The position numbers and the translations under genes are program-made. From NCBI GenBank assembly GCA_044337515.1, contig JBIINK010000004.1, positions 1 through 64,000 on the forward strand: a stretch of DNA of 64,000 nucleotides, given 5' to 3'. The notes beneath the pieces are model-generated. The model searched no databases, had not been told where the DNA came from, and saw only the letters and a program-made list of their open reading frames with translations. The stretch comes from CAJBVG01 sp044337515 (GTDB lineage: Bacteria; Bacteroidota; Bacteroidia; Sphingobacteriales; Sphingobacteriaceae). This document shows positions 1 to 9,343 of this stretch, one piece after another; position 1 is the first letter of the stretch; every line of letters starts with the position of its first letter.

Positions 1-135
1 TAATTGTGTTTGTGCTGATTTGTATTCTGGAATATGTTTTAAAATATATTCAGTATCAACGAAGCAAAATTTAGTTTGAGCATTTGCAAATGTTCCCAAC
101 ATCGCAAAAACGATTATCAAAAGTATCTTTTTCAT
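1..135 (-). CDS. OmpH/Skp-family periplasmic chaperone (5' end only)
   Basis: Only the first 45 codons are inside the window; the gene runs off the left edge. The visible part starts with a signal peptide (MKKILLIIVFAMLGTFANAQ), followed by a mature start containing FCFVDTEYILKHIPEY. The pattern 'aVDteyIlkhiPeYksAq' is typical of Bacteroidota OmpH/Skp-like chaperones, which hold unfolded outer-membrane proteins in the periplasm. It lies directly downstream of bamA in the same orientation, the usual order in this phylum and one that fits the shared role in outer-membrane assembly. The fragment is too short for certainty, but signal peptide, motif and position agree. Confidence 0.75.
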   Translation of the reverse strand, partial: MKKILLIIVFAMLGTFANAQTKFCFVDTEYILKHIPEYKSAQTQL

Positions 136-149
136 TGTAAGGATTGTAA

Positions 150-224
150 AATGTATTATGTATTATGTATTAAGTATTATGTAATGTCTAAATATCCAGT
201 GTCTTATGTCTAGTATCCAGTGTC
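150..224. repeat. Low-complexity word repeat between ompH and bamA
   Basis: The tract uses two short vocabularies. The first is tgtattatgtatta, tandem with small variations. The second is repeated 'tatccagtgtc' and 'ttatgtcta'. It fills the gap between the bamA stop and the ompH start. It belongs to the class of intergenic word repeats seen many times in this window; no function is evident. Confidence 0.6.
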
Positions 225-2726
225 CTAAAATTGTTGTCCTATAGAGAAGTGAAACTGACCACCACCCGCTCCGGCATCACCAGGAATCTTATCGAAACCA
301 TATCCATAATCTAAACCTAGCAATCCAAATATTGGTAAGAATATTCTTACCCCTGCCCCTACCGAACGTTTCATATTATTATATGGATTGAAGTTCTTAA
401 AGGTTGCATAAGTATTACCTGCTTCAGCAAATACTAATCCGAAGATCGTTGCTGATTGGTTCATGGTTATTGGATGTCTTAGCTCCAATGTGAATTTATT
501 GAAAATTGGTGCTCCAATACTTCCGAAATTTTGATCGGGAACAATAGAGTTATTTTGATATCCACGCATTCCAATAATTTCAGAACCTCTTAAAAAATCA
601 AAACCAGCTAAACCATCACCACCTAACTTAAATCGTTCGAAAGGTGAAACGCCAATATCATTATTATAGTATCCTAAAAATCCGAATTGAGCTTTAGAAT
701 TTAACACTAAATCTCCAGCAATTCTAGTAAAGAAAGATGCATCAAATTTCCATTTGTGGTATTCAATGTATTCATATTTTACTTCATTTATAGCGGTAGT
801 ATAATCTGTTTTGCTAAACAAAGAATATGGTGGAGTAAACTGTAATGTTAAAGAAATATTAGAACCAGAACGAGGGTAAATAGGTTGATCGGTTGAGTTA
901 CGAGAAATCACGTTTGTTAAACTAATATTATGTGATTTTCCTTTTTTGAATAAAAATCCACCATAATTATTTAAGTCGTATTGTTGGTAGCTCAATGAAT
1001 TGTTTAACACAAAATAATCATCTGGTTTTTGCAAACGCTTACCTAAACTAACTGAAGCTCCATTAATTTCAATCGATTGGCGCAATGCATTACCTTTCGC
1101 ATATCCATTCGATTGTGTTGTTCTAAAAATAGAAGCTGTAAAGTAGTTCGGTTTTTTACCGCCCAACCAAGGTTCAGAGAATGATAAACTATAAGATTGG
1201 TAGTACAATCCATTGGTTTGAGCTCGTATGCTTAACTTCTGACCATCACCAGTTGGCAATGGATCAAACTTGCCTTTTAAAGCATTTCGCATAGAAAGGT
1301 TGGTTAAGCTAAGTCCGAGTGTTCCAACTGCTCTACCGCCACCAAAACCACCCGACAATTCGATTTGATCTGAAGGGCGTTCTATAACGGTATACTCAAT
1401 ATCAACTGTTCCTTTTACAGGATCTGGTTTTGGATTAACTCCAATTTTTTCAGGGTCGAAATAACCAAGTTGAGAAAGTTCTCTATTCGTTCTAATAATT
1501 TCAGAACGAGAGAATTTTTGTCCTGGTTTAGTACGAATTTCTCTTAAAATAACTTTGTCATTTGTTTTCTCATTACCACGAACAATAACTCGATCGATTG
1601 TAGCTTGTGGACCTTCACGGATAATCATATCCATGTCGATAGTATCATTATATACTTGCTTCTCTTGTTGATCGACATTGAAAAATAAATATCCATCATC
1701 CAAATATAAAGATCCAATATCTCTACCGTTTGGATTCATTTCTAAACGAGTTTGCAGAACTTTTTTATTATAGATATCTCCTTTATTAATGGCTAATATT
1801 CCTTTAAGAGTTTCTGTGCTGTATTTAGTGTTGCCATAAAAGTTAATATCACCAAAGTAATATTTAGGACCTTCATGTAAATTGATTTCAATAATTACGG
1901 TTTTCTTGTTAACATCATATATAGTATCGCTTGTGATTTTAGCATCGCGATAACCTAATTCATTATAATGTTCTATGATGGCAGCCTTATCATCACCGTA
2001 TTCTTTCTCTTGATATTTTGAATTGTTGAAAATTTTGTACCAGCCTTTTTCTTTTGTTTCTTTCATCAGCTTTTTTACTTTCTTAGCTGATAATGCTGTA
2101 TTTCCAATAATATTTATTTTTTCGATTTTTACTTTTTTGTTTTTGTCGATTTTTATTTTCAATAAAACAGAATTCGTCATAATCGAATCTACAGATTCAA
2201 TGATATCTACTTTAGCATTCAAGTACCCTTTTTCAGTGTAGTATTTTTGAATTGAATTTTTAGTGTTATTGATTAAGTTTTCGTTTACTACTTTACCAGA
2301 TACTAATTTAATTCGTTCGCGGATATCATCTGCTTCCGATTTCTTAATGCCTACAAAACTAAAGCGAGATAAGCGTGGTCTTTCTTTCAATGCGATATCG
2401 AAAAATATTAGTTGACCATCAACCTTTGTGATATTGATTTGAATATCGTCAAATAAACCTTGTACCCACAATTTTTTAATCGCTCCAGAAATTTTATCAC
2501 CTGGGATTTGAATTTTATCACCAATTTCTAAACCTGTTAATTTGATTAAGGCATAGTTATCTAGAAATTTGATTCCAGAAACAGAAATACCACCAATTTC
2601 ATATTGCTTTGGCTTATTGTAATCGAGTGCAAACTCTTCATCGTCACCACCAACGGTTATTTGGCTCCATGCGTTTTGATTAGACGCTACTATTAAAAAT
2701 ACTATTGCAAAAATTAATTTTCTCAT
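225..2726 (-). CDS. bamA: Outer-membrane protein assembly factor BamA (Omp85)
   Basis: 833 residues with an N-terminal signal peptide ending near 'NAWSQ'. Residues about 40-460 contain a series of POTRA repeats, with typical segments such as 'VNENLINNTKNSIQKYYTEKGY' spacing and 'ILREIRTKPGQKFSR'. Residues about 480-833 form the Omp85 surface-antigen beta-barrel, ending in an aromatic residue (SIGQQF) as expected of a barrel C-terminus. BamA folds and inserts beta-barrel proteins into the outer membrane. It sits 8 bp downstream of uppS and upstream of an OmpH/Skp gene, so chaperone and insertase are probably co-transcribed. Length is normal for Bacteroidota BamA. Confidence 0.95.
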   Translation of the reverse strand: MRKLIFAIVFLIVASNQNAWSQITVGGDDEEFALDYNKPKQYEIGGISVSGIKFLDNYALIKLTGLEIGDKIQIPGDKISGAIKKLWVQGLFDDIQINITKVDGQLIFFDIALKERPRLSRFSFVGIKKSEADDIRERIKLVSGKVVNENLINNTKNSIQKYYTEKGYLNAKVDIIESVDSIMTNSVLLKIKIDKNKKVKIEKINIIGNTALSAKKVKKLMKETKEKGWYKIFNNSKYQEKEYGDDKAAIIEHYNELGYRDAKITSDTIYDVNKKTVIIEINLHEGPKYYFGDINFYGNTKYSTETLKGILAINKGDIYNKKVLQTRLEMNPNGRDIGSLYLDDGYLFFNVDQQEKQVYNDTIDMDMIIREGPQATIDRVIVRGNEKTNDKVILREIRTKPGQKFSRSEIIRTNRELSQLGYFDPEKIGVNPKPDPVKGTVDIEYTVIERPSDQIELSGGFGGGRAVGTLGLSLTNLSMRNALKGKFDPLPTGDGQKLSIRAQTNGLYYQSYSLSFSEPWLGGKKPNYFTASIFRTTQSNGYAKGNALRQSIEINGASVSLGKRLQKPDDYFVLNNSLSYQQYDLNNYGGFLFKKGKSHNISLTNVISRNSTDQPIYPRSGSNISLTLQFTPPYSLFSKTDYTTAINEVKYEYIEYHKWKFDASFFTRIAGDLVLNSKAQFGFLGYYNNDIGVSPFERFKLGGDGLAGFDFLRGSEIIGMRGYQNNSIVPDQNFGSIGAPIFNKFTLELRHPITMNQSATIFGLVFAEAGNTYATFKNFNPYNNMKRSVGAGVRIFLPIFGLLGLDYGYGFDKIPGDAGAGGGQFHFSIGQQF

Positions 2727-2734
2727 GCTCTTCT

Positions 2735-3478
2735 TTAGGCCTTTACTTGTTCACTTGTTTTTCCGAAACGACGTTCTCTAGATTGATAATCAATTATCGC
2801 ATCGTATAAATCTTCTTTCCTGAAATCAGGCCATAGTTTATCGGTAAAATAAAATTCAGAATATGCAATTTGCCATAATAGGAAATTGCTAATGCGGTGT
2901 TCGCCGCTCGTACGTATTAATAATTCAGGGTCAGGAATTCCTGCAGTTGTTAAGTATTGATCAAGAGTGCTATCGGTTATTGTAGATATCTCTAATTTGC
3001 CCTCTTTAACTTCTTCCGCGATTTTCTTAACTGCTTGTGTGATTTCCCATTTAGATGAATAACTTAATGCTAAGTGCAAAGTCATTCTGGTATTGTTTTT
3101 AGTTTTATCAATTGCTTCTTTTAATTCTCTTAAACAACTCGATGGTAATTGTTCTAAATCACCAATAGCATTTAATCGAATATTATTTTCCATTAACGTT
3201 TTTGTTTCCTTATTTATGGTCGATACTAGAAGTTCCATTAATGCATTCACTTCAAATTTTGGTCGGTTCCAATTTTCTGTTGAGAATGCGTATAGTGTTA
3301 AATGTTTTATTCCAATTTCTGCTGCACTCTCCACCGTATCGCGAACTGCTTTAACCCCGTTTTGGTGACCAAATACACGTAGCTTCCCTTTTTCTTTTGC
3401 CCACCTCCCATTACCATCCATAATAATGGCAATATGTTGAGGTAAGTTATCTTTATTTATGTTTGGAACTTGGCTCAT
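2735..3478 (-). CDS. uppS: Isoprenyl transferase (undecaprenyl diphosphate synthase)
   Basis: 247 residues. The cis-prenyltransferase signature HIAIIMDGNGRWA is at residues 15-27, with catalytic Asp21. The downstream block RTSGEHRISNFLLWQ, followed by 'EFYFTDKLWPDF', is the IPP/Mg2+-binding end of the family. The enzyme extends farnesyl diphosphate to the C55 lipid carrier used for peptidoglycan and surface polysaccharides. Its start overlaps the stop of the upstream DUF6089 gene by 4 bp and bamA follows after 8 bp, indicating an operon. Confidence 0.95.
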   Translation of the reverse strand: MSQVPNINKDNLPQHIAIIMDGNGRWAKEKGKLRVFGHQNGVKAVRDTVESAAEIGIKHLTLYAFSTENWNRPKFEVNALMELLVSTINKETKTLMENNIRLNAIGDLEQLPSSCLRELKEAIDKTKNNTRMTLHLALSYSSKWEITQAVKKIAEEVKEGKLEISTITDSTLDQYLTTAGIPDPELLIRTSGEHRISNFLLWQIAYSEFYFTDKLWPDFRKEDLYDAIIDYQSRERRFGKTSEQVKA

Positions 3479-4311
3479 TTGTAAATACTAAGATTTGGAC
3501 ATTTAATAGGTGTTAAGGTATACGAAATGGTTACTCCTGCAAACATATAAAAATCTCGCCTACTGGCATCACCTCGTTGCGTATAAGCTTCACCTAAATT
3601 TATACCATTGTTAATTTCTCCTGAACGATCAGAAAGCGATGTGGCTAATTGACCATTTGTGGATGTTAAAACAGTTTTATCAACGTAGTTTTTGCTAATA
3701 TCGTCTATATAGTCTGTAAAGGTATTGCGATATCCTAATTCAAATCCTAAGTTGAAATTATCAACGAAATTATACTTTGCACCGATACCAAAGGGTATTG
3801 CAACATTTAAATTACTGTATTTGGCTGATTTATTTAATGTTGTACCCTGACCCTCGGTTCCTAATTCTCTCAAGAAATAGGTATTCCCATTATATTCTGC
3901 TTTGGGGTCGAACATAAAACCTGCAACACCAAAAAATATGTAAGGCGTAAATCGTTCTTTATTTGAGCCCGGACTAAAAGGGAAAAAATAGTACTCATAA
4001 TTTAAGGAAAGCTCAGTTATATTGCTTGAGAAGCTCAAGTTTCTAGCTTTTTCAAATGCTTGAGTAGAATTTGCATCATCTCCTTGAATGCTTCCTTGAG
4101 TTAGCCCTAATTTCAATCCACTAAATGGCGTAAATCCATAACGAACATTTATCGATACGCCTGGGTCGGTAAATTTCAATGGATTATTTCGATTCAATTC
4201 ACCAATATAGCCCATGCTACCTACATTCATACCAAACTCCCATTCTTGAGCCATAAGGCTAGAAGTAGCTGATAGAATTAAGAAAACGATTGAAAAACCG
4301 ATTTTTTGCAT
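3475..4311 (-). CDS. DUF6089-like outer-membrane beta-barrel protein
   Basis: 278 residues starting with a signal peptide (cleavage near SSLMAQEW). The mature part has alternating beta strands and repeated aromatic/glycine patterns ('WEFGMNVGSMGYIGELN', 'FGIGAKYNFVDNFNLGFELGYR'), as in small outer-membrane barrels. The position between nadK and uppS matches the conserved place of DUF6089 proteins in Bacteroidota. The function is unknown to me. Because it is locked into an operon with uppS and bamA, a role in envelope assembly or type IX gliding/secretion accessory work is possible but is inference only. Confidence 0.75.
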   Translation of the reverse strand: MQKIGFSIVFLILSATSSLMAQEWEFGMNVGSMGYIGELNRNNPLKFTDPGVSINVRYGFTPFSGLKLGLTQGSIQGDDANSTQAFEKARNLSFSSNITELSLNYEYYFFPFSPGSNKERFTPYIFFGVAGFMFDPKAEYNGNTYFLRELGTEGQGTTLNKSAKYSNLNVAIPFGIGAKYNFVDNFNLGFELGYRNTFTDYIDDISKNYVDKTVLTSTNGQLATSLSDRSGEINNGINLGEAYTQRGDASRRDFYMFAGVTISYTLTPIKCPNLSIYK

Positions 4312-4350
4312 GGATAATTGTTAAAAGATGCGCTAAAATAAGGAAATAGA

Positions 4351-5232
4351 TTAATTTCTGGTATCTAAGCCCCACATTAGCTTGTTTCTTAACGTACCTA
4401 AATAATTTTCAGTACTTAATCGGATTAAATTTAATTGAAAAGATTCTTTACGAACAGCCAATTGTGTGTGTGTATCAAGGGTTTCTGTTCTCGAATCTAA
4501 TGTCGCCAGGTAATGTGCACTTCTACCTTCAACTTCAAAAGTAATTACTTGATTATCTGACAGAATAATTGGACGAACATTCAGGTTATGAGGTGAGATT
4601 GGAGTAATTACAAAATTTTCGGAGTTGGGGAATATAATTGGACCACCACAGCTCAACGAATATCCGGTAGAACCGGTTGGAGTAGCTAAGATTAGACCAT
4701 CCGCCCAATAAGAGTTTAAAAATTCACCATTCAAATACGCATGAATGATAATCATGGATGATGTGTCTTTTTTATGAATGGTAACTTCATTCAATCCATA
4801 ATTTACTCCACCAAATAACTCTTTATCGGATTCTAAGCGTATTAAAGATCGTTTCTCTATAGTGAAATATCCTTTCATTAAACTATCTACTGCTGTTTTT
4901 ATTTCTTGTTTAGCAATACTAGCCAAGAAACCTAATCGGCCCATATTAATTCCTATAATAGGGATTCCAGAGTCACGCACTAAGGTTAACGTATCGAGCA
5001 TTGTACCATCACCACCCACACTAATCATGCATTTAATTTCCTGCAGTTGCAATTCGTCGTGACGAGTAAATACTTCCACATTACTTGGAAGTTTTATACG
5101 AGGAACTAAATAAGCATGAAAAGCTGAATAAATGATTAACTCCACTTGATTCTCTTCTAAACAATCAATGAGCTGTTGAACGTAACTTATCGCAGTATCA
5201 TTAAATTTCCGACCGTAGATAGCAACTTTCAT
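4351..5232 (-). CDS. nadK: NAD kinase
   Basis: 293 residues. The diagnostic GGDGT motif is at residues 73-77 (SVGGDGTMLDT), followed by the NE motif (YGLNEVTIHK) and the PTGSTGYSLSCGGP block. These form the ATP/NAD site of NAD kinases. The enzyme phosphorylates NAD to NADP in the cytoplasm and is normally essential. Only 5 bp separate it from the upstream CBS-domain gene, so the two are likely co-expressed. All key motifs are intact and length is typical. Confidence 0.96.
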   Translation of the reverse strand: MKVAIYGRKFNDTAISYVQQLIDCLEENQVELIIYSAFHAYLVPRIKLPSNVEVFTRHDELQLQEIKCMISVGGDGTMLDTLTLVRDSGIPIIGINMGRLGFLASIAKQEIKTAVDSLMKGYFTIEKRSLIRLESDKELFGGVNYGLNEVTIHKKDTSSMIIIHAYLNGEFLNSYWADGLILATPTGSTGYSLSCGGPIIFPNSENFVITPISPHNLNVRPIILSDNQVITFEVEGRSAHYLATLDSRTETLDTHTQLAVRKESFQLNLIRLSTENYLGTLRNKLMWGLDTRN

Positions 5233-5237
5233 GGTTT

Positions 5238-5900
5238 TTAAATATTTAAGTATTTCATAAATGAATCAAAGCGATTCATCGTATCATCATTATCTTGTTT
5301 ATCCTGGTAGAAACTATGAGCAACATAATTAAAACGTTGAAATGTTTGTAGTATTCCACTAACATCTTCTTTGTCGATCTTAATGGTTACTTCAATTTTC
5401 GAAGAATCACTAGAAGAATTAATATAAGAGCTTAATATATGAGCATCGTTAGATTCAACAATTCGAGCAATTTCAGATAATGAGTAATTATGCTGTGCAA
5501 TTTCTAATTCAATAATAGCACCTGGATTAGTTACCGAAGCCATCTCAGCGAAGTAATTAATTAAGCTATGTGTAGATATCAAACCTAGATATTGTTCTTT
5601 ATCATCAAGAATGGGTATTACACTTAACTTGTTCGATGACATTAACTTCATGGCATCGTAAAGATGTTGCCAACCATGAATAAAGGTATGGGTGAAGTTT
5701 AAAGGAATAGTACTAATCGCATCATCAGGATCTTGCATTTCTATAATATCATCTTCAGAAATAATTCCTAAAAAATTATTTTTTTCTACGACTGGTAAAT
5801 GTGATACTTTGAAATCATTCATCAACAAAAGAGCCCTATCTCCTGAATCTGTTGTTTTCAGAGGGGGAATGAGGTCGTTAATGAGTTCAGCGCTTAACAT
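5238..5900 (-). CDS. Tandem CBS-domain protein
   Basis: 220 residues with two CBS domains, roughly residues 5-58 and 66-125. Each carries the usual 'h-PVV-…-lGIIS-…D' pattern ('SHLPVVEKNNFLGIISEDD', 'LSVIPILDDKEQYLGLIST'). The C-terminal third (about 140-205) has beta-alpha-beta character like an ACT-type fold. CBS pairs bind adenine nucleotides or cofactors and usually regulate a partner. The immediate neighbour nadK suggests a link to nucleotide or NAD status, but this is inference. No catalytic domain is present. Confidence 0.85.
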   Translation of the reverse strand: MLSAELINDLIPPLKTTDSGDRALLLMNDFKVSHLPVVEKNNFLGIISEDDIIEMQDPDDAISTIPLNFTHTFIHGWQHLYDAMKLMSSNKLSVIPILDDKEQYLGLISTHSLINYFAEMASVTNPGAIIELEIAQHNYSLSEIARIVESNDAHILSSYINSSSDSSKIEVTIKIDKEDVSGILQTFQRFNYVAHSFYQDKQDNDDTMNRFDSFMKYLNI

Positions 5901-5927
5901 AGTTCAGTTGCTAAAACAAAAGCAACA

Positions 5928-6692
5928 TTATGATTGGTATAATTTATTTAAGAATTTTTCTAGAATCTCATTGAATTCTTCTGGGCGTTCCATCATAGCA
6001 GCATGACCGCACAATTCGATATACGTTAATTCCGAATTTGGAAATAAGCTATGAAACTCTTCTGCCGCTTCTGGAGGTGTAATGGTATCATTCTTTCCCC
6101 AGATTAGGGAAACTGGAATTGTGATTTTTGGTATTTCTTTTCTTAGATTATGTCTGATAGCAGATTTAGCCATCGATAAGATTCGTAATATTTTACTTCT
6201 ATTGTTTACTACCTCAAACACCTCATCAACTAATTCTTTAGATGCAGTTTTAGGATCGTAGAATGTATATTCAACTCGCTCTTTTATGTAGTTATAATCT
6301 TCTCTTCTAGGATAAGTACCACCCATTCCCTCTTCATACAAACCAGAACTACCCGTAAGCATCATTGAATGTACATGCTCTGGGTGACTAAGTGTATAAA
6401 CTAACGCCACATGGCCACCTAAAGAGTTACCTAGTAAAGTTACTTTATCGTATTTTTTATACTGAACAAACTTGTGGATGAATTTTGCCAAAGCCTCAAC
6501 ATTGGCTCCTAATAATGGTAAATCATATATAGGCATCAATGGAATAACTACTTTGTAATTTGGAGAGAACTTTGCACATACATACTCCCAATTACTTAAT
6601 GCTCCAAATAGACCATGTAATAGTAATAGTACTGGCCCTTCTCCTTCTTCTACAAAGTCAAAACCGTTATCATTCTTTACTGTCAAACCCAT
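5928..6692 (-). CDS. Alpha/beta hydrolase
   Basis: 254 residues with a classical alpha/beta-hydrolase layout. The oxyanion motif HGLFG lies near residues 26-30, the nucleophile elbow GNSLGG has Ser90, the acid is Asp202 (WGKNDTITPP), and the catalytic His230 is in CGHAAMMERPEEF. The full triad predicts an active esterase/lyase-type enzyme in the cytoplasm. No signal peptide is seen. The substrate cannot be inferred; similar proteins include meta-cleavage hydrolases and MenH-like enzymes. It stands alone between the CBS gene and an amidotransferase. Confidence 0.88.
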   Translation of the reverse strand: MGLTVKNDNGFDFVEEGEGPVLLLLHGLFGALSNWEYVCAKFSPNYKVVIPLMPIYDLPLLGANVEALAKFIHKFVQYKKYDKVTLLGNSLGGHVALVYTLSHPEHVHSMMLTGSSGLYEEGMGGTYPRREDYNYIKERVEYTFYDPKTASKELVDEVFEVVNNRSKILRILSMAKSAIRHNLRKEIPKITIPVSLIWGKNDTITPPEAAEEFHSLFPNSELTYIELCGHAAMMERPEEFNEILEKFLNKLYQS

Positions 6693-6771
6693 GTTTAGAT
6701 TCTTATTTCTGCTAAAATATAAAATTTCATATGCAGAATCCTTATTTAATAGTCATAAAAATAACTTTTTT

Positions 6772-7362
6772 TCAACAAATAGTCTTAAAATCTTTAATTA
6801 ACTGAAAATGAGATAACCAATTTTTAATTATTTGAGGCCCTTTGGGACTCAAAATTGATTCCGGATGAAATTGTAAGCCCCAAACTGGTAAATGAACATG
6901 AGCAATTGACATGATTTCTTGATTAATGGTAACAGAAGTAGAAATTAAGTCTTTTGCTAAATCTTCAATAATTAAGGAATGGTATCTCATCATTTCACTT
7001 CCAGATGGAATTCTATTAAACATCACATGGTTTTGATGAATGATTTCTGATGTTTTACCATGTAATGGATGCTTTGCATTCACTAGTTTTGATCCAAAAT
7101 GTATAGCAATGGCTTGATGACCTAAGCATATTCCTAAAACTGGAATTCTAGTAACAAAATGATTAATCAATTCCATCAACATACCTGCATTTTCAGGTCT
7201 GCCAGGGCCAGGAGAAATGATAATAGCTTCTGGGTTAAGTTCAATAATATCCGACAATAGGCATTCATCATTTCGTATCACTTTCACTTCAACACCTTGT
7301 TGTTTCACAAGATCAAGTAAATTGTATGTAAACGAGTCGTAATTGTCGAATAATAAAACCAC
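6772..7362 (-). CDS. Class I glutamine amidotransferase, TrpG/PabA type
   Basis: 196 residues. Catalytic Cys79 lies in GICLGHQAIA, and His166/Glu168 in the FHPES motif; PGPGRPENAG forms the conserved oxyanion region. This is the glutaminase subunit that feeds ammonia to chorismate-utilising enzymes (anthranilate synthase or aminodeoxychorismate synthase). No trpE or pabB lies in the window, so it cannot be assigned to tryptophan or folate synthesis. Its start shares one base with the stop of the upstream YqeY gene, so the two are translationally coupled. Confidence 0.9.
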   Translation of the reverse strand: MVLLFDNYDSFTYNLLDLVKQQGVEVKVIRNDECLLSDIIELNPEAIIISPGPGRPENAGMLMELINHFVTRIPVLGICLGHQAIAIHFGSKLVNAKHPLHGKTSEIIHQNHVMFNRIPSGSEMMRYHSLIIEDLAKDLISTSVTINQEIMSIAHVHLPVWGLQFHPESILSPKGPQIIKNWLSHFQLIKDFKTIC

Positions 7363-7814
7363 TACTTTGCAAGTACTTGTTTAACCATGTCGGCTATTGC
7401 TTTCCCATCCGACTTCCCAGCTAATGCTTTATTGGCAGCGCCAATTACTTTCCCCATTTCTTTAGGGTCTGTTACTCCTAGCTCTGCAACAATCAATTCT
7501 ATAGCAGTTTTAAGCTCATCAGTTGACATCTGCTTCGGCATAAATTCTTCTAAAACTTCTAATTCTTCTTCTTCAATTTTTGCGAGGTCAGCTCGGTTTT
7601 GTTGTATGTAAATTTCTATTGCATCTCTGCGTTGTTTTATTTGCTTTTGAACAGCTTTTAATTCTGCTTCTTCCGTTAATTCTTCCGAAACTCCTTTTTC
7701 TGTTTTCGCTAACAATAATGCAGCTTTAATAGCACGTAAGCCACGTAAACGAGCTCCTTGTTTTGCTAACATTGCTGATTTAATTTCAGCGTCGATTTTT
7801 ATGATTAGTGACAT
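7362..7814 (-). CDS. GatB/YqeY domain protein
   Basis: 150 residues, almost entirely helical and charged, ending in 'MGKVIGAANKALAGKSDGKAIADMVKQVL'. That is the hallmark of the GatB/YqeY family tail (K-G-KADG-x-V motif variant). The domain is shared with the tRNA-binding tail of the GatB amidotransferase subunit, but the role of stand-alone YqeY is unsettled. It abuts the glutamine amidotransferase gene downstream. Length and motif are typical. Confidence 0.9.
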   Translation of the reverse strand: MSLIIKIDAEIKSAMLAKQGARLRGLRAIKAALLLAKTEKGVSEELTEEAELKAVQKQIKQRRDAIEIYIQQNRADLAKIEEEELEVLEEFMPKQMSTDELKTAIELIVAELGVTDPKEMGKVIGAANKALAGKSDGKAIADMVKQVLAK

Positions 7815-7817
7815 ATT

Positions 7818-7874
7818 TTTAAAATTCTAAATTTTAAATTCTAAATTAATTCCTGTGTCTAATGTCCTGTATCT
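7818..7874. repeat. Low-complexity word repeat between SDR gene and yqeY
   Basis: The right half of the gap has 'aaattctaaatttt' words. The left half has 'tgtctaatgtcctgtatctattatctatt', with repeated tgtc/tatct units. It is one of the intergenic word tracts of this window and contains no ORF of its own. Confidence 0.5.
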
Positions 7875-7875
7875 A

Positions 7876-8637
7876 TTATCTATTAATTGTTGTGGCATTG
7901 GCTTGTGCAGTTGGCATAATGAGCAAATCATTTATATTAACATGCGCCGGTCTGCTGGCTGCAAAATAAATAACATCTGCTACATCTTCTGGATGCAAGG
8001 GCTCAAAACCTTTGTATACATTATTTGCACGTTCCACATCTCCTTTAAAACGAACTATAGAGAATTCTGTTTCAACTGCGCCCGGATGAATTGCTGTTAC
8101 TTTTATTCCATGTGTTACTAAATCAATTCGCATTGATTTAGATAAGGAGTCGACGGCTGCTTTTGTAGAGCAGTACACATTTCCATTTAAATAACTTTCT
8201 TTACCTGCTATAGATCCTAAATTAATGATATGACCTTTTTTATGATTAATCATCCAATTTGCAACAACTCTAGAAACGTATAAAAGACCTTTGATATTAG
8301 TATCAATCATTGTTTCCCAATCGTTTGTATTACCTTCATAAAATGGCTCTAATCCTGCCGATAGTCCAGCATTATTTAGCAATACATCTATTCCCTTCCA
8401 ATCATTTGGCAATGATTCTAAAGCTGCTTCTGTTGCAAGTTTATCACGAACATCAAAAGTTAAGGTATTCACTTCTGCATTATATTCAGCTTCTAATACT
8501 TCTTTTAATTTTGATAAACGTTCTGATCTTCTTGCGGTGATAATTAATTTGTAATTATTTTTCGCAAATAGGTGTGCACAAGCTTCCCCTATTCCAGCAC
8601 TTGCACCTGTAATTAATATGGTTTTTTTTGTGTTCAT
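7876..8637 (-). CDS. Short-chain dehydrogenase/reductase (YdfG-like)
   Basis: 253 residues of classical SDR architecture. The cofactor motif TGASAGIG is at residues 10-17, NNAG near 88-91, and the catalytic triad is Ser142, Tyr155 and Lys159 (YCSTK). The overall sequence resembles the YdfG/serine 3-dehydrogenase branch, which uses NADP and acts on 3-hydroxy acids, but substrate assignment from sequence alone is weak. It lies 4 bp from the start of the PorT-family gene and runs in the same direction. Confidence 0.88.
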   Translation of the reverse strand: MNTKKTILITGASAGIGEACAHLFAKNNYKLIITARRSERLSKLKEVLEAEYNAEVNTLTFDVRDKLATEAALESLPNDWKGIDVLLNNAGLSAGLEPFYEGNTNDWETMIDTNIKGLLYVSRVVANWMINHKKGHIINLGSIAGKESYLNGNVYCSTKAAVDSLSKSMRIDLVTHGIKVTAIHPGAVETEFSIVRFKGDVERANNVYKGFEPLHPEDVADVIYFAASRPAHVNINDLLIMPTAQANATTINR

Positions 8638-8641
8638 TTTA

Positions 8642-9343
8642 TTATTCGAAATAGAATGTCATGCAAATTACTCGAGAGAATAATTGGTCTAATGGACGAG
8701 AATATAGATGTCCTTCTTTTTTAAAAATATCTTTTGTTCCGTAAGAGAATTTAAATTCCGGCGAGAATTTAAAGTATTGATAATACAAATCCCATCCAAA
8801 GCCCCATTCATAAGATAAATCAAAATTTTGAAGTTTAACTTTACGAGTTGTTTCATCAAAAATATCTTCACCTTTTTCCACCTTCTTTTGTGATATAATA
8901 TCATATGATGCTCTAACACCCCCAATAACATAGAACCCTACGTTACGATGCCTAATACTTCTTAACTTAAAATCTAATGGTAATTCAATGTAGGTTGATT
9001 CAATTCCTTTAATTGTATTTTTAGTTGCATCAGCAAATTTGTATTCTATTTGTCTATCTACGAATCCCAAATTTGGTGTGAATCTAAGGTCAACGTATCT
9101 CCAAAGCAAAACGTTTGTCACTATACCAATATTAAAACCAGGACCAGCAAGCGGGGTTGCTTGAAACAAGGTATCTGTCTTATAAAATTCTTGTTTAGGA
9201 AATACTTTCAGATTACTATTATTGAAACCCACTAAGAAACCAAAACGTAATTTCTGACGATCATACGAAGGCAAATTAATTTGAGCTTGCAATCTTGTAA
9301 AAGAGAGCAACAAAATAAACAATATGAAATAATTTCTTTTCAC
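8642..9343 (-). CDS. porT: PorT-family outer-membrane barrel (type IX secretion)
   Basis: 233 residues with a signal peptide ending near RLQAQ. The remainder is a predicted small outer-membrane barrel with motifs 'RFGFLVGFNNSNLKV', 'GPGFNIGIVTNVLLW' and 'YVIGGVRASYDI'. Placement immediately after ubiE with a 1-base overlap is the conserved location of the PorT/SprT gene in Bacteroidota. PorT is required for secretion of proteins with a type IX C-terminal domain in species where it has been tested. A sorting-domain protease is encoded two genes away, which supports the call. PorT-family members are diverse, so true orthology is likely rather than proven. Confidence 0.75.
   Translation of the reverse strand: MKRNYFILFILLLSFTRLQAQINLPSYDRQKLRFGFLVGFNNSNLKVFPKQEFYKTDTLFQATPLAGPGFNIGIVTNVLLWRYVDLRFTPNLGFVDRQIEYKFADATKNTIKGIESTYIELPLDFKLRSIRHRNVGFYVIGGVRASYDIISQKKVEKGEDIFDETTRKVKLQNFDLSYEWGFGWDLYYQYFKFSPEFKFSYGTKDIFKKEGHLYSRPLDQLFSRVICMTFYFE

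Noticed and set aside
2023..2241. Small hydrophobic ORF opposite bamA
   Set aside because: Falls wholly inside bamA on the other strand with no start signal; typical shadow frame.
8689..8931. ORF inside porT in another frame
   Set aside because: Entirely overlapped by the better-supported porT frame.
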